NCBI GenBank assembly: GCA_963805705.1
Contig: CAWDVH010000004.1
Location: forward strand, 1,054,001 to 1,118,000
Reading direction: 5' to 3'
Source: CAWDVH01 sp963805705
GTDB taxonomy: Bacteria > Actinomycetota > Actinomycetes > Streptosporangiales > Streptosporangiaceae
DNA length: 64,000 nucleotides
The position numbers and the translations under genes are program-made. This document shows, in pieces, positions 7,723 to 16,606 of the stretch. Every line of letters starts with the position of its first letter. The stretch's first letter is position 1. Below the pieces are notes generated by a model. The model was given only the letters and a program-made list of their open reading frames with translations, had not been told where the DNA came from and did no database searches.

Positions 7723-8313
7723 CTAAGCCCGGAAGCTGTCGAGGAGATGGTCGAGCATGGCGACCTGGCGATCTGGCGGGATCCGGTCCGGGTAGAGGAC
7801 GCGCTCGGCGCTCAGCCCGTCGATGAGCACGACGAGCTGGTGGGTGGCGAAGTCGACGTCCAGCGAATCGCGCAGCTGGCGCAGGCCGGCGGCCTCAGCC
7901 AGGTGGCCGCCCAGCCGGGTCCAGAGATGATCGAACTCGGAGTGCTGCAGGTCCCGTAGCGCGGCGGTGCCCAGCGCCCGGCCCCAGAAGCTGATCTCAA
8001 TTTGCGCCTCGAGGTCCCGCCGGTCGTCCAGGGGCAGGGCCTCCAGCATCACCGTCCGCAGGGCGTCGAGGCCGCGCAGGCCCGCCGTCCGCGCGTCCAT
8101 CCGGGTGGCGACCCGCCGGTGGGACATGACCAGGGCGGCTCCGAGGATGTCGGCCTTGTCATCGAAGTAGTGGGCCAGGATCCCGCGCGAGCAGTCCGCC
8201 TCGCGGGCGATAGCCCTGATCGTGGCTTTCGCGATCCCGTCGCGCGCGATCACGCGCCAGGTCGCCGACAGGATCTCGTCTCGCCTGGCGTCCCAGTCAA
8301 CGATCTTCGGCAT
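7723..8313 (-). CDS. TetR/AcrR-family transcriptional regulator (BetI-like)
   Basis: A 196-residue regulator. The N-terminal helix-turn-helix reads DEILSATWRVIARDGIAKAT then IRAIAREADCSRGILAHYFDDK, a textbook TetR DNA-binding domain. The C-terminal ligand domain resembles the BetI/TetR_C_6 group. I chose the ATG at 8313 (GGGAG just upstream) over the longer frame to 8418. It is transcribed divergently from the aldolase/kinase-aminotransferase/permease operon, with a palindrome between them, so it most likely represses that operon and itself. The inducer is unknown, presumably the substrate of the operon. Confidence 0.88.
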   Translation of the reverse strand: MPKIVDWDARRDEILSATWRVIARDGIAKATIRAIAREADCSRGILAHYFDDKADILGAALVMSHRRVATRMDARTAGLRGLDALRTVMLEALPLDDRRDLEAQIEISFWGRALGTAALRDLQHSEFDHLWTRLGGHLAEAAGLRQLRDSLDVDFATHQLVVLIDGLSAERVLYPDRIPPDRQVAMLDHLLDSFRA

Positions 8314-8337
8314 GGCTCCCGCTGGGACTATTTTTTT

Positions 8338-8356
8338 GTCGGACGTCCGTCTAACA
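8338..8356. promoter_or_regulatory. Candidate TetR operator
   Basis: A perfect 10-bp palindrome CGGACGTCCG (8340-8349) sits between the divergent TetR gene (start 8313) and the aldolase gene (start 8366), beside a run of seven T. Position and symmetry suit the operator of the adjacent regulator. It lies close enough to both starts to cover either promoter. Confidence 0.45.
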
Positions 8357-8365
8357 TCCGGGGTA

Positions 8366-9037
8366 GTGTACCGCCCCGATTCTGCCGAGCTTCGTGCAGG
8401 CCGCGAGCAGCTCGTCACCTACAGCAATCGCCTGCTGGACGACGGGCTGGCCGTTGGCAGCGCAGGCAATATCAGCGTGCGGGCCGGTGACGTGGTCGCG
8501 ATCACGCCGTCCGGGATCGGCTACCGGGACATGGTCCCTGGCGACATCTGCACCGTCTCGCTGGACGGCACGCACATCGACGCCCCCGTCGCCCCGTCCT
8601 CCGAGACGCCGATGCACCTGGCGATCTACGCGGCGACGTCCGGGACGGCGATCGTGCACACGCACTCGCCCGAGGTCATCGCGCTGTCCGCAACCTGCGC
8701 CGAGCTGCCGGCCGTGCACTACGCGATCACCGGGCTCGGCGGGCCGGTCCGGGTCGCGTCTTACGTCCGGTTCGGCTCGGCGGGCCTGGCCGAGGCGGCC
8801 GTCACGGCGCTGGCGGGCCGGCGCGCCGCCATCCTGCAGAACCATGGCGCGATCACCTACGGCAAAAGCGTGGCCGAGGCTTACGACCGCGCCGTCCTGC
8901 TGGAGTGGCTGGCCCGCGTCTACCGGCTCGCCTGCTCCTATGGCGCACCCAGGATTCTGTCGGCGGCCGAGCTGGACGAGGTAACGGCAGAAGCACGCCG
9001 GCGCCGCTACGGCGAGCCGCGGGTCGCGGGCCGATGA
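8366..9037 (+). CDS. Class II aldolase/adducin-family protein
   Basis: A 223-residue protein of the L-fuculose-phosphate aldolase type: VGSAGNISVRAGD binds the phosphate, PSSETPMHLAIY has the catalytic Glu region, and HTHSPEVIALS carries two zinc-ligand histidines, with a third in ILQNHGAI. These enzymes cleave sugar-phosphates to dihydroxyacetone phosphate and an aldehyde (or decarboxylate related keto acids). The open frame extends upstream to 8222, but that part overlaps the TetR gene; I chose GTG 8366, where homology begins. It overlaps the next gene by ATGA, so it is first in an operon with the kinase-aminotransferase fusion and an APC permease. The product of the kinase is the likely substrate. 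Confidence 0.85.
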   Translation: MYRPDSAELRAGREQLVTYSNRLLDDGLAVGSAGNISVRAGDVVAITPSGIGYRDMVPGDICTVSLDGTHIDAPVAPSSETPMHLAIYAATSGTAIVHTHSPEVIALSATCAELPAVHYAITGLGGPVRVASYVRFGSAGLAEAAVTALAGRRAAILQNHGAITYGKSVAEAYDRAVLLEWLARVYRLACSYGAPRILSAAELDEVTAEARRRRYGEPRVAGR

Positions 9038-11379
9038 GCGCCGGCGCGCCAGGGACCCGGTGGCCGGTCGGCCGCGTCTCGGTGCTCGGCGCGCACATCC
9101 TGGACGTCCTCGGCCGGCCGGTGGAAGCCATACCGCCCGGCCAGGGCAGTGCCCGGCTGCAGGAGATCAGGGCGACCGCGGCCGGCACCGCGGCCGGCAC
9201 GGGCGTCGACCTGGCCAAGCTGGGCGCGCAGGTTTTCGCGATGGGCGCGCTGGGCGATGACCTGCTGGCCGACGTCCTGGAAGCGGCCATGCGCGGGCAC
9301 GGCATCGATACCACCGGGCTCGTCCGCAAGAGCGGCGTCCAGACATCGGCCACGATCCTGCCCATCAGGCCAAACGGGGAGCGTCCCGCACTCCACGTCC
9401 CCGGCGCGACGTCCCGGCTTGAGCTCACTGACATTGACACCGATCTGGTGCGGCAGAGTCACGCCCTGCTGGTGGGCGCCCCCGACGCGCTCGGCGGCAT
9501 CGTCGGGGACGGCCTGGATGAGGTAGTGGCCGCCGCGCGCTCGGGCGGCGCGCTGATCGCCGTGGACGTCCTGCACCCGGGCCGCCCGCGCGACTTCGAG
9601 CGACTGGGCAGCCTGCTGGCGACGGCGGACTGGTTCCTGCCCAACTCCGATCAGCTGCTGGCGCTCACTGGCTCAGGCGACCTCGTTTCGGCTATTGATG
9701 CGGTGCTGCGGCTGGGCACATCAGGCGTGGCGGTCACGCTCGGCGCGGACGGCTGCCTGGTGGCCGGGCCGGGCGGCGCCGAGCCTGTGCGGCTGCCGGC
9801 GATCGCCGTGGATGTCGTCGACACCACCGGCTGCGGCGACGGCTTCAACGCCGGGATGATCACCGGGCTGCTGCTGGGCGCCAGTCCCGTCGATGCCGCC
9901 TGGCTCGGCGTTGCCTGCGGGGCGCTCGTCGCCACCGGCCTCGGCTCGGACGCCGGCATCACCAGCCTCGGGCAGGTGATCGAGTTCCTGCGCGCCGCGG
10001 CGCCCGGCCCCGCTGACCGGATCACCGCGGCGCTGGACTCGCGCCCGGCATCGGCCGGCCAAGACCACAGGCGAAACGGAGACGTCATGGTTGATCAGCT
10101 GCACCCCACGGCCAGTGCTGAGCCGCGCCAGTCCGACCCAGGCCCGGCCGACCCGCGCCGCAGGACGCAGGACCGGGCGCTGCGGCAGCGGGCCAGCGCG
10201 GTCATCCCCGGCGGGATGTACGGGCACCAGTCGGCCCGGCCGCTGCCGCCTGAGTACCCGCAGTTCATGCGCGGCGGCCGGGGCGCGCGGGTCTGGGACG
10301 TCGACGGCAACTCCTACGTCGACCTGATGTGCAGCTACGGGCCGGTCGTGCTCGGGCACCAGCATCCGGCGGTGGAGGAGGCGGCGCGGGCGCAGGCGGC
10401 GCTCGGCGACTGCCAGAACGGGCCCGGCCCGGCGATGGTCGACCTGGCCGAGCTACTGGTCGAGACCGTGCGGCATGCCGACTGGGCGATGTTCGCCAAG
10501 AACGGCACGGACGCGACGACCATGTGCTGCACGATCGCCAGGGCGCAGACCGGCCGCAAGCGCGTCCTGGTCGCCCGCGGCGCCTATCACGGCGCGGCGC
10601 CATGGTGCACGCCCCGGCCGGGCGGCACGACGCCGCAGGACCGGGCCAACCTCGGCTACTACACCTTCAACGACCTGGCCTCCGCGCAGGCCGCGGCGGC
10701 GCAGGCCGGGGACGATCTCGCGGCCATCCTGGTCAGCCCGTTCAAGCACGACGCCGGCTATGACCAGGAGCTCGTCGACCCCGCGTTTGCCCGCGGCCTG
10801 CGCGAGCTGTGCGACACGACCGGCGCGGCGCTGATCCTCGACGACGTGCGGTGCGGATTCCGGCTGCACCTGGGCTCCAGCTGGGAGCCGGTGGGGGTGG
10901 ATCCGGACCTGTCGGCATGGAGCAAGTCCATCGCCAACGGCCACGCGCTCGCCGCCGTGCTGGGCAACGACCGGTTCCGGGATGGTGCGCAGGACATCTT
11001 CGTCACCGGGTCCTTCTGGTTCTCGGCCGTGCCGATGGCGGCGGCGATCGCCACGATCGGCGCGCTGCGGGCGCAGGGCGCCATCGAGGCGATGGAGCGC
11101 GCGGGCACGATCCTGCGGGACGGCATCGTCGGCCAGGCCAAGGCGTGGGAGCTGGAGGTGCACTACACCGGCCCGGTGCAGATGCCGTATCTCACCTTCG
11201 CCGGTGACGCTGATCACGCGCTGGCCAGCGTGTTCGCGGCCCGCGCGATGAGTCGCGGCGTCTACCTGCATCCGCGCCACAACTGGTTCGTGTCCGCGGC
11301 CCTGACCGATGACGACCTCGCCATGGTGCTGGCTGCCACCGACGAGGCGTTCGGCGCGGTTCGCAGCCGCAATGCGTGA
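9034..11379 (+). CDS. Fusion of PfkB-family sugar kinase and class III aminotransferase
   Basis: One uninterrupted frame of 781 residues from the ATG at 9034 (ATGA overlap with the aldolase). Residues about 1-330 are a ribokinase/PfkB kinase: the signature DTTGCGDGFNAGM holds the catalytic Asp and anion hole. From about residue 352 there is a complete class III PLP aminotransferase resembling glutamate-1-semialdehyde aminomutase, with DDVRCGF and the PLP-binding Lys in SKSIANGHALAAVLG. Just before the second domain, at 10087, an in-frame ATG has CGGAG upstream, as if two separate genes had lost the stop between them. Both a fused protein and a separate aminotransferase could be made. With the aldolase and permease it suggests degradation of an amino-polyol or similar compound; the substrate is not known. 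Confidence 0.85.
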   Translation: MSAGAPGTRWPVGRVSVLGAHILDVLGRPVEAIPPGQGSARLQEIRATAAGTAAGTGVDLAKLGAQVFAMGALGDDLLADVLEAAMRGHGIDTTGLVRKSGVQTSATILPIRPNGERPALHVPGATSRLELTDIDTDLVRQSHALLVGAPDALGGIVGDGLDEVVAAARSGGALIAVDVLHPGRPRDFERLGSLLATADWFLPNSDQLLALTGSGDLVSAIDAVLRLGTSGVAVTLGADGCLVAGPGGAEPVRLPAIAVDVVDTTGCGDGFNAGMITGLLLGASPVDAAWLGVACGALVATGLGSDAGITSLGQVIEFLRAAAPGPADRITAALDSRPASAGQDHRRNGDVMVDQLHPTASAEPRQSDPGPADPRRRTQDRALRQRASAVIPGGMYGHQSARPLPPEYPQFMRGGRGARVWDVDGNSYVDLMCSYGPVVLGHQHPAVEEAARAQAALGDCQNGPGPAMVDLAELLVETVRHADWAMFAKNGTDATTMCCTIARAQTGRKRVLVARGAYHGAAPWCTPRPGGTTPQDRANLGYYTFNDLASAQAAAAQAGDDLAAILVSPFKHDAGYDQELVDPAFARGLRELCDTTGAALILDDVRCGFRLHLGSSWEPVGVDPDLSAWSKSIANGHALAAVLGNDRFRDGAQDIFVTGSFWFSAVPMAAAIATIGALRAQGAIEAMERAGTILRDGIVGQAKAWELEVHYTGPVQMPYLTFAGDADHALASVFAARAMSRGVYLHPRHNWFVSAALTDDDLAMVLAATDEAFGAVRSRNA

Positions 11380-11429
11380 GCTTCGCGCGGTCCCCCCGCG
11401 CATCGCACGCTGAGAAAGGGAGGGTCAGC

Positions 11430-12944
11430 ATGTCCAGCACATCAGGCGAGCCGATCGGGCCGGCCTCGGGCACTGCCGTGGCCGGAGATCCGGCCAGCTC
11501 GCAGGAGGCGATCCTGGAGCGGGCCGGCTACAAGCCGGAACTCAGGCGGTCGCTGAAGTACTTCTCCATGTTCGCGATCGCGTTCTCGATCATCTCGATC
11601 ACCACCGGCATCTTCCTCAACTACGCCTTCGCCCTGTCGTACTGGGGGCCGGCGTCGATCTGGACCTGGCCGATCGTCGGGGTCGGCAACCTGATGATCG
11701 CGTTTGTGGTCGCCGAGCTCGGGACGCGCATCCCGCTGGCCGGCTACGCCTACCAGTGGAGCTCCCGGCTGGTGAACTCCACCTACGGGTGGTTCGTCGG
11801 CTTCGCCGGGCTGCTCTACATGGCCGTCGGCGGCGGCGCGATCATGCTCGGCGTCGCCGCCCCGCTGCTGCTCAGCGAGTTCAACGACACGACGCCGAGC
11901 CCGCACCTGGTCCTGTCGGTCGCGATCATCCTGATGCTGCTGCCGGTGGTAATCAACATCATCAGCATGCAGGTGGCCGCCAGGGTCAACAACATCGCGG
12001 TCTTTACCGAGATCATCGGGACCGTCGTCTTCGGCGTGCTGCTGTTCGTGCTGTGGGGGGTCAAGTCCAAGCCCAGTCCTTACGGCTTCGGCATCCTGAC
12101 CAACACCACCTCGACCCTGCACAATCCGACCTGGTACGCCTTCGCCCTGGCCGGGCTGCTCGGGGTCTTCACCCTGGTCGGCTTCGAGCTGGCCGCTGAC
12201 ATGTCCGAGGACGCGGTCAATCCCCGGCGCAGCGTGCCGCGCGCCGTGGTCTGGGCGGTGATCGGCTCGGCGGTCCTGGGCATGATCGCCCTGATCGGAT
12301 TCACCGTGGCCATCCCGAACCTGAAGGCGGTCGAGGCATCTCCGCTGCCGCTGCTGGTGATCGCCGGCTACTGGCTGCCCTCCTGGCTGGTGAAGGTGTT
12401 CATCGCGTTCGTGATCTTCTCGATGTTCGCGATCCTGGTGGTCGGGGCGGGCGCCCAGGCCCGGCTCGCATTCTCGATGTCGCGCGACAACATGATGCCG
12501 TTCTCGGGATTCCTGCGGAAGGTGAACCGGAGCACCCAGACCCCGATCGTGGCCCTGCTGGTCTTCGCCGTCGTCGACGTCGGCGTCATGATCTACGGGT
12601 ACCTCCAGGCCAGCGCCTTCGGCACGCTGGTCGGGGCGACCGCGATCATCCCGTACATCATCTACTTCCTGATCACCGTCGCTTACGCTGTGAAACGGCG
12701 GAAGATCGACAGCATCCCCGGAGCGTTCAATCTCGGCCGCTGGGCGTGGCCGGTGATCGGCTTCGTGCTCGCCTACACGGTCCTCATCATGGCGGTACTG
12801 GCCCTGCCCGCGCCCTTCCACGGCTCCGACAAGGTCCTGCTCTACGGCTTCATCCTGGCCGTCCTGTGGTACGCGGGCGCCCTCTACCGGCGGCTCAAGA
12901 ACGGCACGGCCGGGGTCAAGCCGATTGACGACTTCATCGACTAG
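11430..12944 (+). CDS. APC-superfamily amino acid/amine permease
   Basis: A 504-residue membrane transporter with about 12 hydrophobic segments. The sequence SLKYFSMFAIAFSIISITTGIF opens transmembrane segment 1, a typical APC (amino acid-polyamine-organocation) start, and GFELAADMSEDAVNPRRSVPRA is the conserved loop after segment 6. These are proton- or gradient-driven importers of amino acids or amines. I chose the ATG at 11430 because AGGGAGG lies 6 bases before it. It is 50 bases behind the kinase-aminotransferase fusion and likely imports the amino compound handled there. A 21-bp tandem duplication follows immediately after its stop codon. Confidence 0.9.
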   Translation: MSSTSGEPIGPASGTAVAGDPASSQEAILERAGYKPELRRSLKYFSMFAIAFSIISITTGIFLNYAFALSYWGPASIWTWPIVGVGNLMIAFVVAELGTRIPLAGYAYQWSSRLVNSTYGWFVGFAGLLYMAVGGGAIMLGVAAPLLLSEFNDTTPSPHLVLSVAIILMLLPVVINIISMQVAARVNNIAVFTEIIGTVVFGVLLFVLWGVKSKPSPYGFGILTNTTSTLHNPTWYAFALAGLLGVFTLVGFELAADMSEDAVNPRRSVPRAVVWAVIGSAVLGMIALIGFTVAIPNLKAVEASPLPLLVIAGYWLPSWLVKVFIAFVIFSMFAILVVGAGAQARLAFSMSRDNMMPFSGFLRKVNRSTQTPIVALLVFAVVDVGVMIYGYLQASAFGTLVGATAIIPYIIYFLITVAYAVKRRKIDSIPGAFNLGRWAWPVIGFVLAYTVLIMAVLALPAPFHGSDKVLLYGFILAVLWYAGALYRRLKNGTAGVKPIDDFID

Positions 12945-12986
12945 CTGACGCCGGCCGAGCGGAAGCTGACGTCGGCCGAGCGGAAA
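12945..12986. repeat. 21-bp tandem duplication directly after a stop codon
   Basis: CTGACGCCGGCCGAGCGGAAG and its copy (12966-12986, two mismatches) follow the TAG of the permease gene with no gap. Confidence 0.85.
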
Positions 12987-13010
12987 CGGCTGCCGCCTCG
13001 TGAGCTGGAT

Positions 13011-13057
13011 TAGCGGGGGCGATTTTCAGTGAATGTAACTGAGAATCGCCCCCGCTA
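13011..13057 (+). promoter_or_regulatory. Long hairpin just before the hydroxyacid dehydrogenase start
   Basis: A 20-bp inverted repeat with one mismatch: the arms (13011-13030, 13038-13057) begin TAGCGGGGGCGATT and end AATCGCCCCCGCTA, around a 7-base loop. It ends 10 bases before the ATG at 13068, next to the AAGG ribosome-binding site. It could be the terminator of the permease operon, an operator palindrome, or a structure limiting translation of the next gene. There is no T-run behind it, so a classical terminator is less likely. Confidence 0.6.
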
Positions 13058-13067
13058 AGGTAGAGAC

Positions 13068-14024
13068 ATGTCACTTGCGCGGGTTGCGGTGCTTGATGAC
13101 TACCAGGAGGTCGCGCGCAGCAGCGCGGACTGGTCCCCGGTGACCGGGCGGGTCGACCTCACGGTGTTCACCGACCACATCAGCGACGACGCTGACCTGG
13201 CCCGGCGGCTGGCGCCGTTCGACGTGATCGTCGCGATGCGCGAGCGCACCCCGTTCCCGGCCGGCCTGCTTGACCAGCTTCCCGCGCTGAAGCTGCTGAT
13301 CACGACGGGGATGCGCAACGCGTCCATCGACCTGGCCGCCGCCGGGCGCCGCGGCGTTGCGGTCTGCGGCACCGGCGGGTCAGCCGGCGGAGCTCCCGAG
13401 CTGGCCTGGGGACTGATCATGGCGCTCGTCCGGAACATCCCGCAGGAGGACGCCCTGGTCCGGGCGGGCGGCTGGCAGGCCGCCGTGGGCCGCGAGCTGA
13501 CCGGCGCGACCCTCGGCCTGCTCGGCCTGGGCCGCATCGGGCAGCGGGTGGCACGCTACGCCCGTGCCTTCGACATGGATGTCGTGGCCTGGAGCCAGAA
13601 CCTGACCGAGGAGCGGGCCTCGGCGGGCGGGGCCACGCTGGTGACCAGGCAGGAGCTGTTTCGCCGGGCCGACATCGTCTCGATCCACCTGCAGCTGTCC
13701 GCGCGGACGACCGGCCTGGTGGCGGCGCGGGAGCTGGCGCTGCTCGGGCCGCGGGGATACCTGGTCAATACCTCGCGCGGGCCCATCGTCGATGAGGCGG
13801 CGCTGATCGCCGCCCTGCGCGGCAACGTAATCGCCGGCGCCGGGCTGGATGTCTTCGCGGTGGAGCCGCTGCCCGCCGGCCACCCGCTGCGCTCGATGCC
13901 GAACACCGTGATCACGCCGCACATCGGCTACGTGACCGCGCCGGGCTACGAGATCTTCTACCGCGACATCGTCGAGGACATCGCGGCGTGGCTCGACGGG
14001 TCGCCGATTCGCATCGTCAGCTGA
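13068..14024 (+). CDS. D-2-hydroxyacid dehydrogenase (NAD-dependent)
   Basis: A 318-residue enzyme of the D-isomer 2-hydroxyacid dehydrogenase family. The nucleotide-binding motif is GLLGLGRIGQRVARYA. The catalytic region includes VNTSRGPIVDEAAL, with downstream VEPLP and the His in ITPHIGYVT. It interconverts a 2-hydroxy acid and a 2-keto acid in the cytoplasm; the closest type is the phosphoglycerate-dehydrogenase-like group. A strong hairpin separates it from the permease operon. It converges with the amidohydrolase of the box operon, overlapping it by 8 bases. It may serve either pathway. Confidence 0.88.
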   Translation: MSLARVAVLDDYQEVARSSADWSPVTGRVDLTVFTDHISDDADLARRLAPFDVIVAMRERTPFPAGLLDQLPALKLLITTGMRNASIDLAAAGRRGVAVCGTGGSAGGAPELAWGLIMALVRNIPQEDALVRAGGWQAAVGRELTGATLGLLGLGRIGQRVARYARAFDMDVVAWSQNLTEERASAGGATLVTRQELFRRADIVSIHLQLSARTTGLVAARELALLGPRGYLVNTSRGPIVDEAALIAALRGNVIAGAGLDVFAVEPLPAGHPLRSMPNTVITPHIGYVTAPGYEIFYRDIVEDIAAWLDGSPIRIVS

Positions 14025-14877
14025 GGGCGAAGACGCGGGCCGCGTTCTCGCCCCAGGCGGCGGCCACCTGGGCCGGGCTGCAGCCCGCGTCGAGCAGGAC
14101 CTTTTCCAGGGCACGGGCGTTGCGCTCGACGCCGGGCACGCCCGGCCAGTCCGTTCCGAAGATCATCTTGTCGGCGAGCCGGCGCAGGGCCGGGCCGTAG
14201 TAGTCGGGCAGGCGCCGGGGCGGCAGGCCGGACACCTCGAGCCAGACATTCGGCCGCATCAGGGCGACGAAGGCGGCCTGGTCGTACCACCAGCCGCGAC
14301 CGCCATGGGCGAGCACGACGGGCAGGTCGGGGAAGTCACGGAAGACGTCATCGAGCAGGACCGGGTCGGCGTAGGCGTTGGCCGACCCGGCGAACGTGGA
14401 CGTGCCGCAGTGCACGATCACCGGCAGCTGCCGTTCTTGCGCCCAGGCGTAGGCGGGGTAGAGCATCCGGTCCCTGGCCTCAAAGCCCCCGTGCACCGGA
14501 TGGATCTTCAGCGCGACCGCGCCCATGCTGACCTGGCGGGCGAGCTCGCGGGCGACCGGGTAGTGCAGGTGCGGGTTGATGTTGGCCACCGGGCGGAACC
14601 GGCCGGGATTGGCCTCGACCAGCGGCAGCACGTCCTCGATCGGCTGGATCCCGGTGGCCTTGGGGCTGTACTCGCAGAACAGCAGCACGTGGTCGGCGCC
14701 CTGCCGGGCGAAGTGATCGTCGATCGCCGCCGGGCGCGGCACGCCATCGCCGTCGAAGAGATCGTCGAGCGGTATGCCGCCGCCGAAGGTGCGCACCCAG
14801 GCCTGCCAGTCGGCCGACAGGGTCCCGATCCTGGCCACGTGGACGTGAGCGTCGACCAGGAGGTGACCGTCGATCAT
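14017..14877 (-). CDS. Amidohydrolase-2 family (ACMSD-like) metal-dependent hydrolase
   Basis: A 286-residue TIM-barrel protein. DAHVH near the start is the HxH metal site; IVHCG, VVLAHGGRGW and GTDWPG give the remaining His and Asp ligands. The family includes 2-amino-3-carboxymuconate-semialdehyde decarboxylase and lactone hydrolases of aromatic pathways. It overlaps the benzoate-CoA ligase gene by ATGA and is the last gene of the paaX-boxC-boxB-ligase operon, so a role in an aromatic side branch (for example freeing a benzoate precursor, or handling a ring-cleavage product) is likely but not shown. Confidence 0.85.
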   Translation of the reverse strand: MIDGHLLVDAHVHVARIGTLSADWQAWVRTFGGGIPLDDLFDGDGVPRPAAIDDHFARQGADHVLLFCEYSPKATGIQPIEDVLPLVEANPGRFRPVANINPHLHYPVARELARQVSMGAVALKIHPVHGGFEARDRMLYPAYAWAQERQLPVIVHCGTSTFAGSANAYADPVLLDDVFRDFPDLPVVLAHGGRGWWYDQAAFVALMRPNVWLEVSGLPPRRLPDYYGPALRRLADKMIFGTDWPGVPGVERNARALEKVLLDAGCSPAQVAAAWGENAARVFALS

Positions 14878-16568
14878 GCCGGATCGGCCGTATCCGGGTG
14901 AGCTAGCGCGTGATCCCGCAGGCGGAAGCGCTGTACCTTGCCGGTGGCGGTGAGCGGGAACTCCGGCAGGAACAGGACCCGGCGGGGGCGCTTGAACGCC
15001 GATAGCCCGGCGCGGCAGAAGGCGATCAGCTCATCCTCGGTGGGCTCGGTGCCCGCCCTGGCGACGACGCAGGCCACCGGCTTGTCCAGGCCGTCGCGAT
15101 CGGGCACCGCGACCACGACCGCCTGCTCGACAGCCGGATGGGCGCGCAGCCGGGTCTCGACCTCGGCGGGCGAGACCCACATCCCGCCGACCTTGAGCAC
15201 GTCGTCGCTGCGGCCCAGGCAGGTGTAGAAGCCCTCGGCGTCACGAACGTAGATGTCGCCGGTGCGCAGCCACTCGCCCCGGAACACCCGCCGGCTGACC
15301 GCGCTGCGGCACCAGTAGCCGGCGGCGATCGAGTCGCCCTTCACATACAGGCTGCCCGGCTCGCCATCGGGCACGCTCTGTCCGCTCGCGTCCTCGATCC
15401 GCAGCTCGTAGCCGGGAACGACCTCGCCGGTAGTGCCCGGCCTGACCCGCCCTGGCCGGTTGGACAGGAAGATATGCAGCGCCTCGGTGGACCCGATGCC
15501 ATCCAGGACCTCGACCCCGAACCGGCCGGTGAAACGCTTATACAGGTCAGCGGGGAAGGACTCCCCGGCGCTCACGGCCAGGCGCACGCTGGCGAAGGCG
15601 TCCGGTGGCAGGTCAGCGGCCAGCATCGCGGCGTAGGCGGTCGGGGCCCCGAAGAACAGGGTCGGCCGGGTGATGGCCAGCACGCTGGCCAGCCTGGGCG
15701 GCGTCGCCCGCGCGGGGTCCAGGATGGCGCGGGCGCCGACCGAGAAGGGGAAGGTGAGCGTGTTGCCCAGGCCGTAGGCGAAGAAGAACTTGGCCGCCGA
15801 GTAGCAGACATCATCGGGGCGGATGCCGAGCACGTCGGCGCCATAGGTCAGCGCCGTGCTGCGCAGCGAGCCATGCCGGTGCATGGCCGCCTTCGGCGTG
15901 CCGGTGGTCCCCGAGGTGTACAGCCAGAAGGCGGGGCTGTCGGCCAGGGTCGGGTCGGCGTTGCGCGCCGCGTCCTCGTCGGCGGGGCCGGCCGCGGCCA
16001 GGAACCCGCTCAGGGTCCGCATCCTCGCCGCGGATCGCGCCGGCCGCGCGGATCCCGCGTCCAGGGGCAGCAGGTCGCTGATCTGGCCGGCGACCACGAC
16101 CTCGCGGATGCACGGAACGGCCACCGCGTCGACCGCCGCGGCGACGAACTCCGTGCTGACGGCCAGGAAGGTGGCCTTGCTGTCCGCGGCCAGCGTGGCC
16201 AGGTCCCGCGCGGTGGCCATGGTGCTGACCGGGACAGGCACCGCCCCGATGTACAGGCCGCCGAGGAACAGCGCGACCAGCTCCGGGGTGTCGGCCATGC
16301 ACAGCAGCAGCCGTTCCTCGGCCCGCACGCCCGCCGCCACCAGTGCCGCCGCTGCCTGCCACGCCAGGTCATCAAGCTCGCGATAGCTGATATCGGCCGC
16401 CGAGCCGTCATGGCCGATGGCGGTCACGGCGATCCGGTCCGGCGTCGCGGCGGCATGGCGGCCCAGCAGCCAGTGCGCGGCGTTGAACAGCTCGCCCTGG
16501 GCGGCGGCGGCGGGCGCCGGGCTGGGGGCCTGCGGCTCGTGCCGCGGGGGAAGCATCTGGCTGCTCAT
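14874..16568 (-). CDS. Benzoate-CoA ligase-family enzyme
   Basis: A 564-residue acyl-adenylating enzyme of the ANL superfamily. Core motifs: LYTSGTTGTPKAAMH (P-loop A3), GIGSTEALHIFLSN (A5), RTGDIYVRDAEGFY (A7), GRSDDVLKVGGMWVSP (A8), and the terminal Lys in TATGKVQRF (A10). GSTEALHIFLSN and VGGMWVSPAEVE are typical of benzoate-CoA ligases. It activates benzoate (or a substituted benzoate) with ATP and CoA, supplying the substrate for BoxB. It sits 38 bases behind boxB and overlaps the amidohydrolase gene. The exact aromatic acid is unknown. Confidence 0.88.
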   Translation of the reverse strand: MSSQMLPPRHEPQAPSPAPAAAAQGELFNAAHWLLGRHAAATPDRIAVTAIGHDGSAADISYRELDDLAWQAAAALVAAGVRAEERLLLCMADTPELVALFLGGLYIGAVPVPVSTMATARDLATLAADSKATFLAVSTEFVAAAVDAVAVPCIREVVVAGQISDLLPLDAGSARPARSAARMRTLSGFLAAAGPADEDAARNADPTLADSPAFWLYTSGTTGTPKAAMHRHGSLRSTALTYGADVLGIRPDDVCYSAAKFFFAYGLGNTLTFPFSVGARAILDPARATPPRLASVLAITRPTLFFGAPTAYAAMLAADLPPDAFASVRLAVSAGESFPADLYKRFTGRFGVEVLDGIGSTEALHIFLSNRPGRVRPGTTGEVVPGYELRIEDASGQSVPDGEPGSLYVKGDSIAAGYWCRSAVSRRVFRGEWLRTGDIYVRDAEGFYTCLGRSDDVLKVGGMWVSPAEVETRLRAHPAVEQAVVVAVPDRDGLDKPVACVVARAGTEPTEDELIAFCRAGLSAFKRPRRVLFLPEFPLTATGKVQRFRLRDHALAHPDTADPA

Positions 16569-16606
16569 GTCACCTGCCGGATTTCGCTGCGATGCGGACG
16601 CCTGAC

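Noticed and set aside
8222..8365. N-terminal extension of the class II aldolase
   Set aside because: It overlaps the divergent TetR gene and lies before the first conserved residue.
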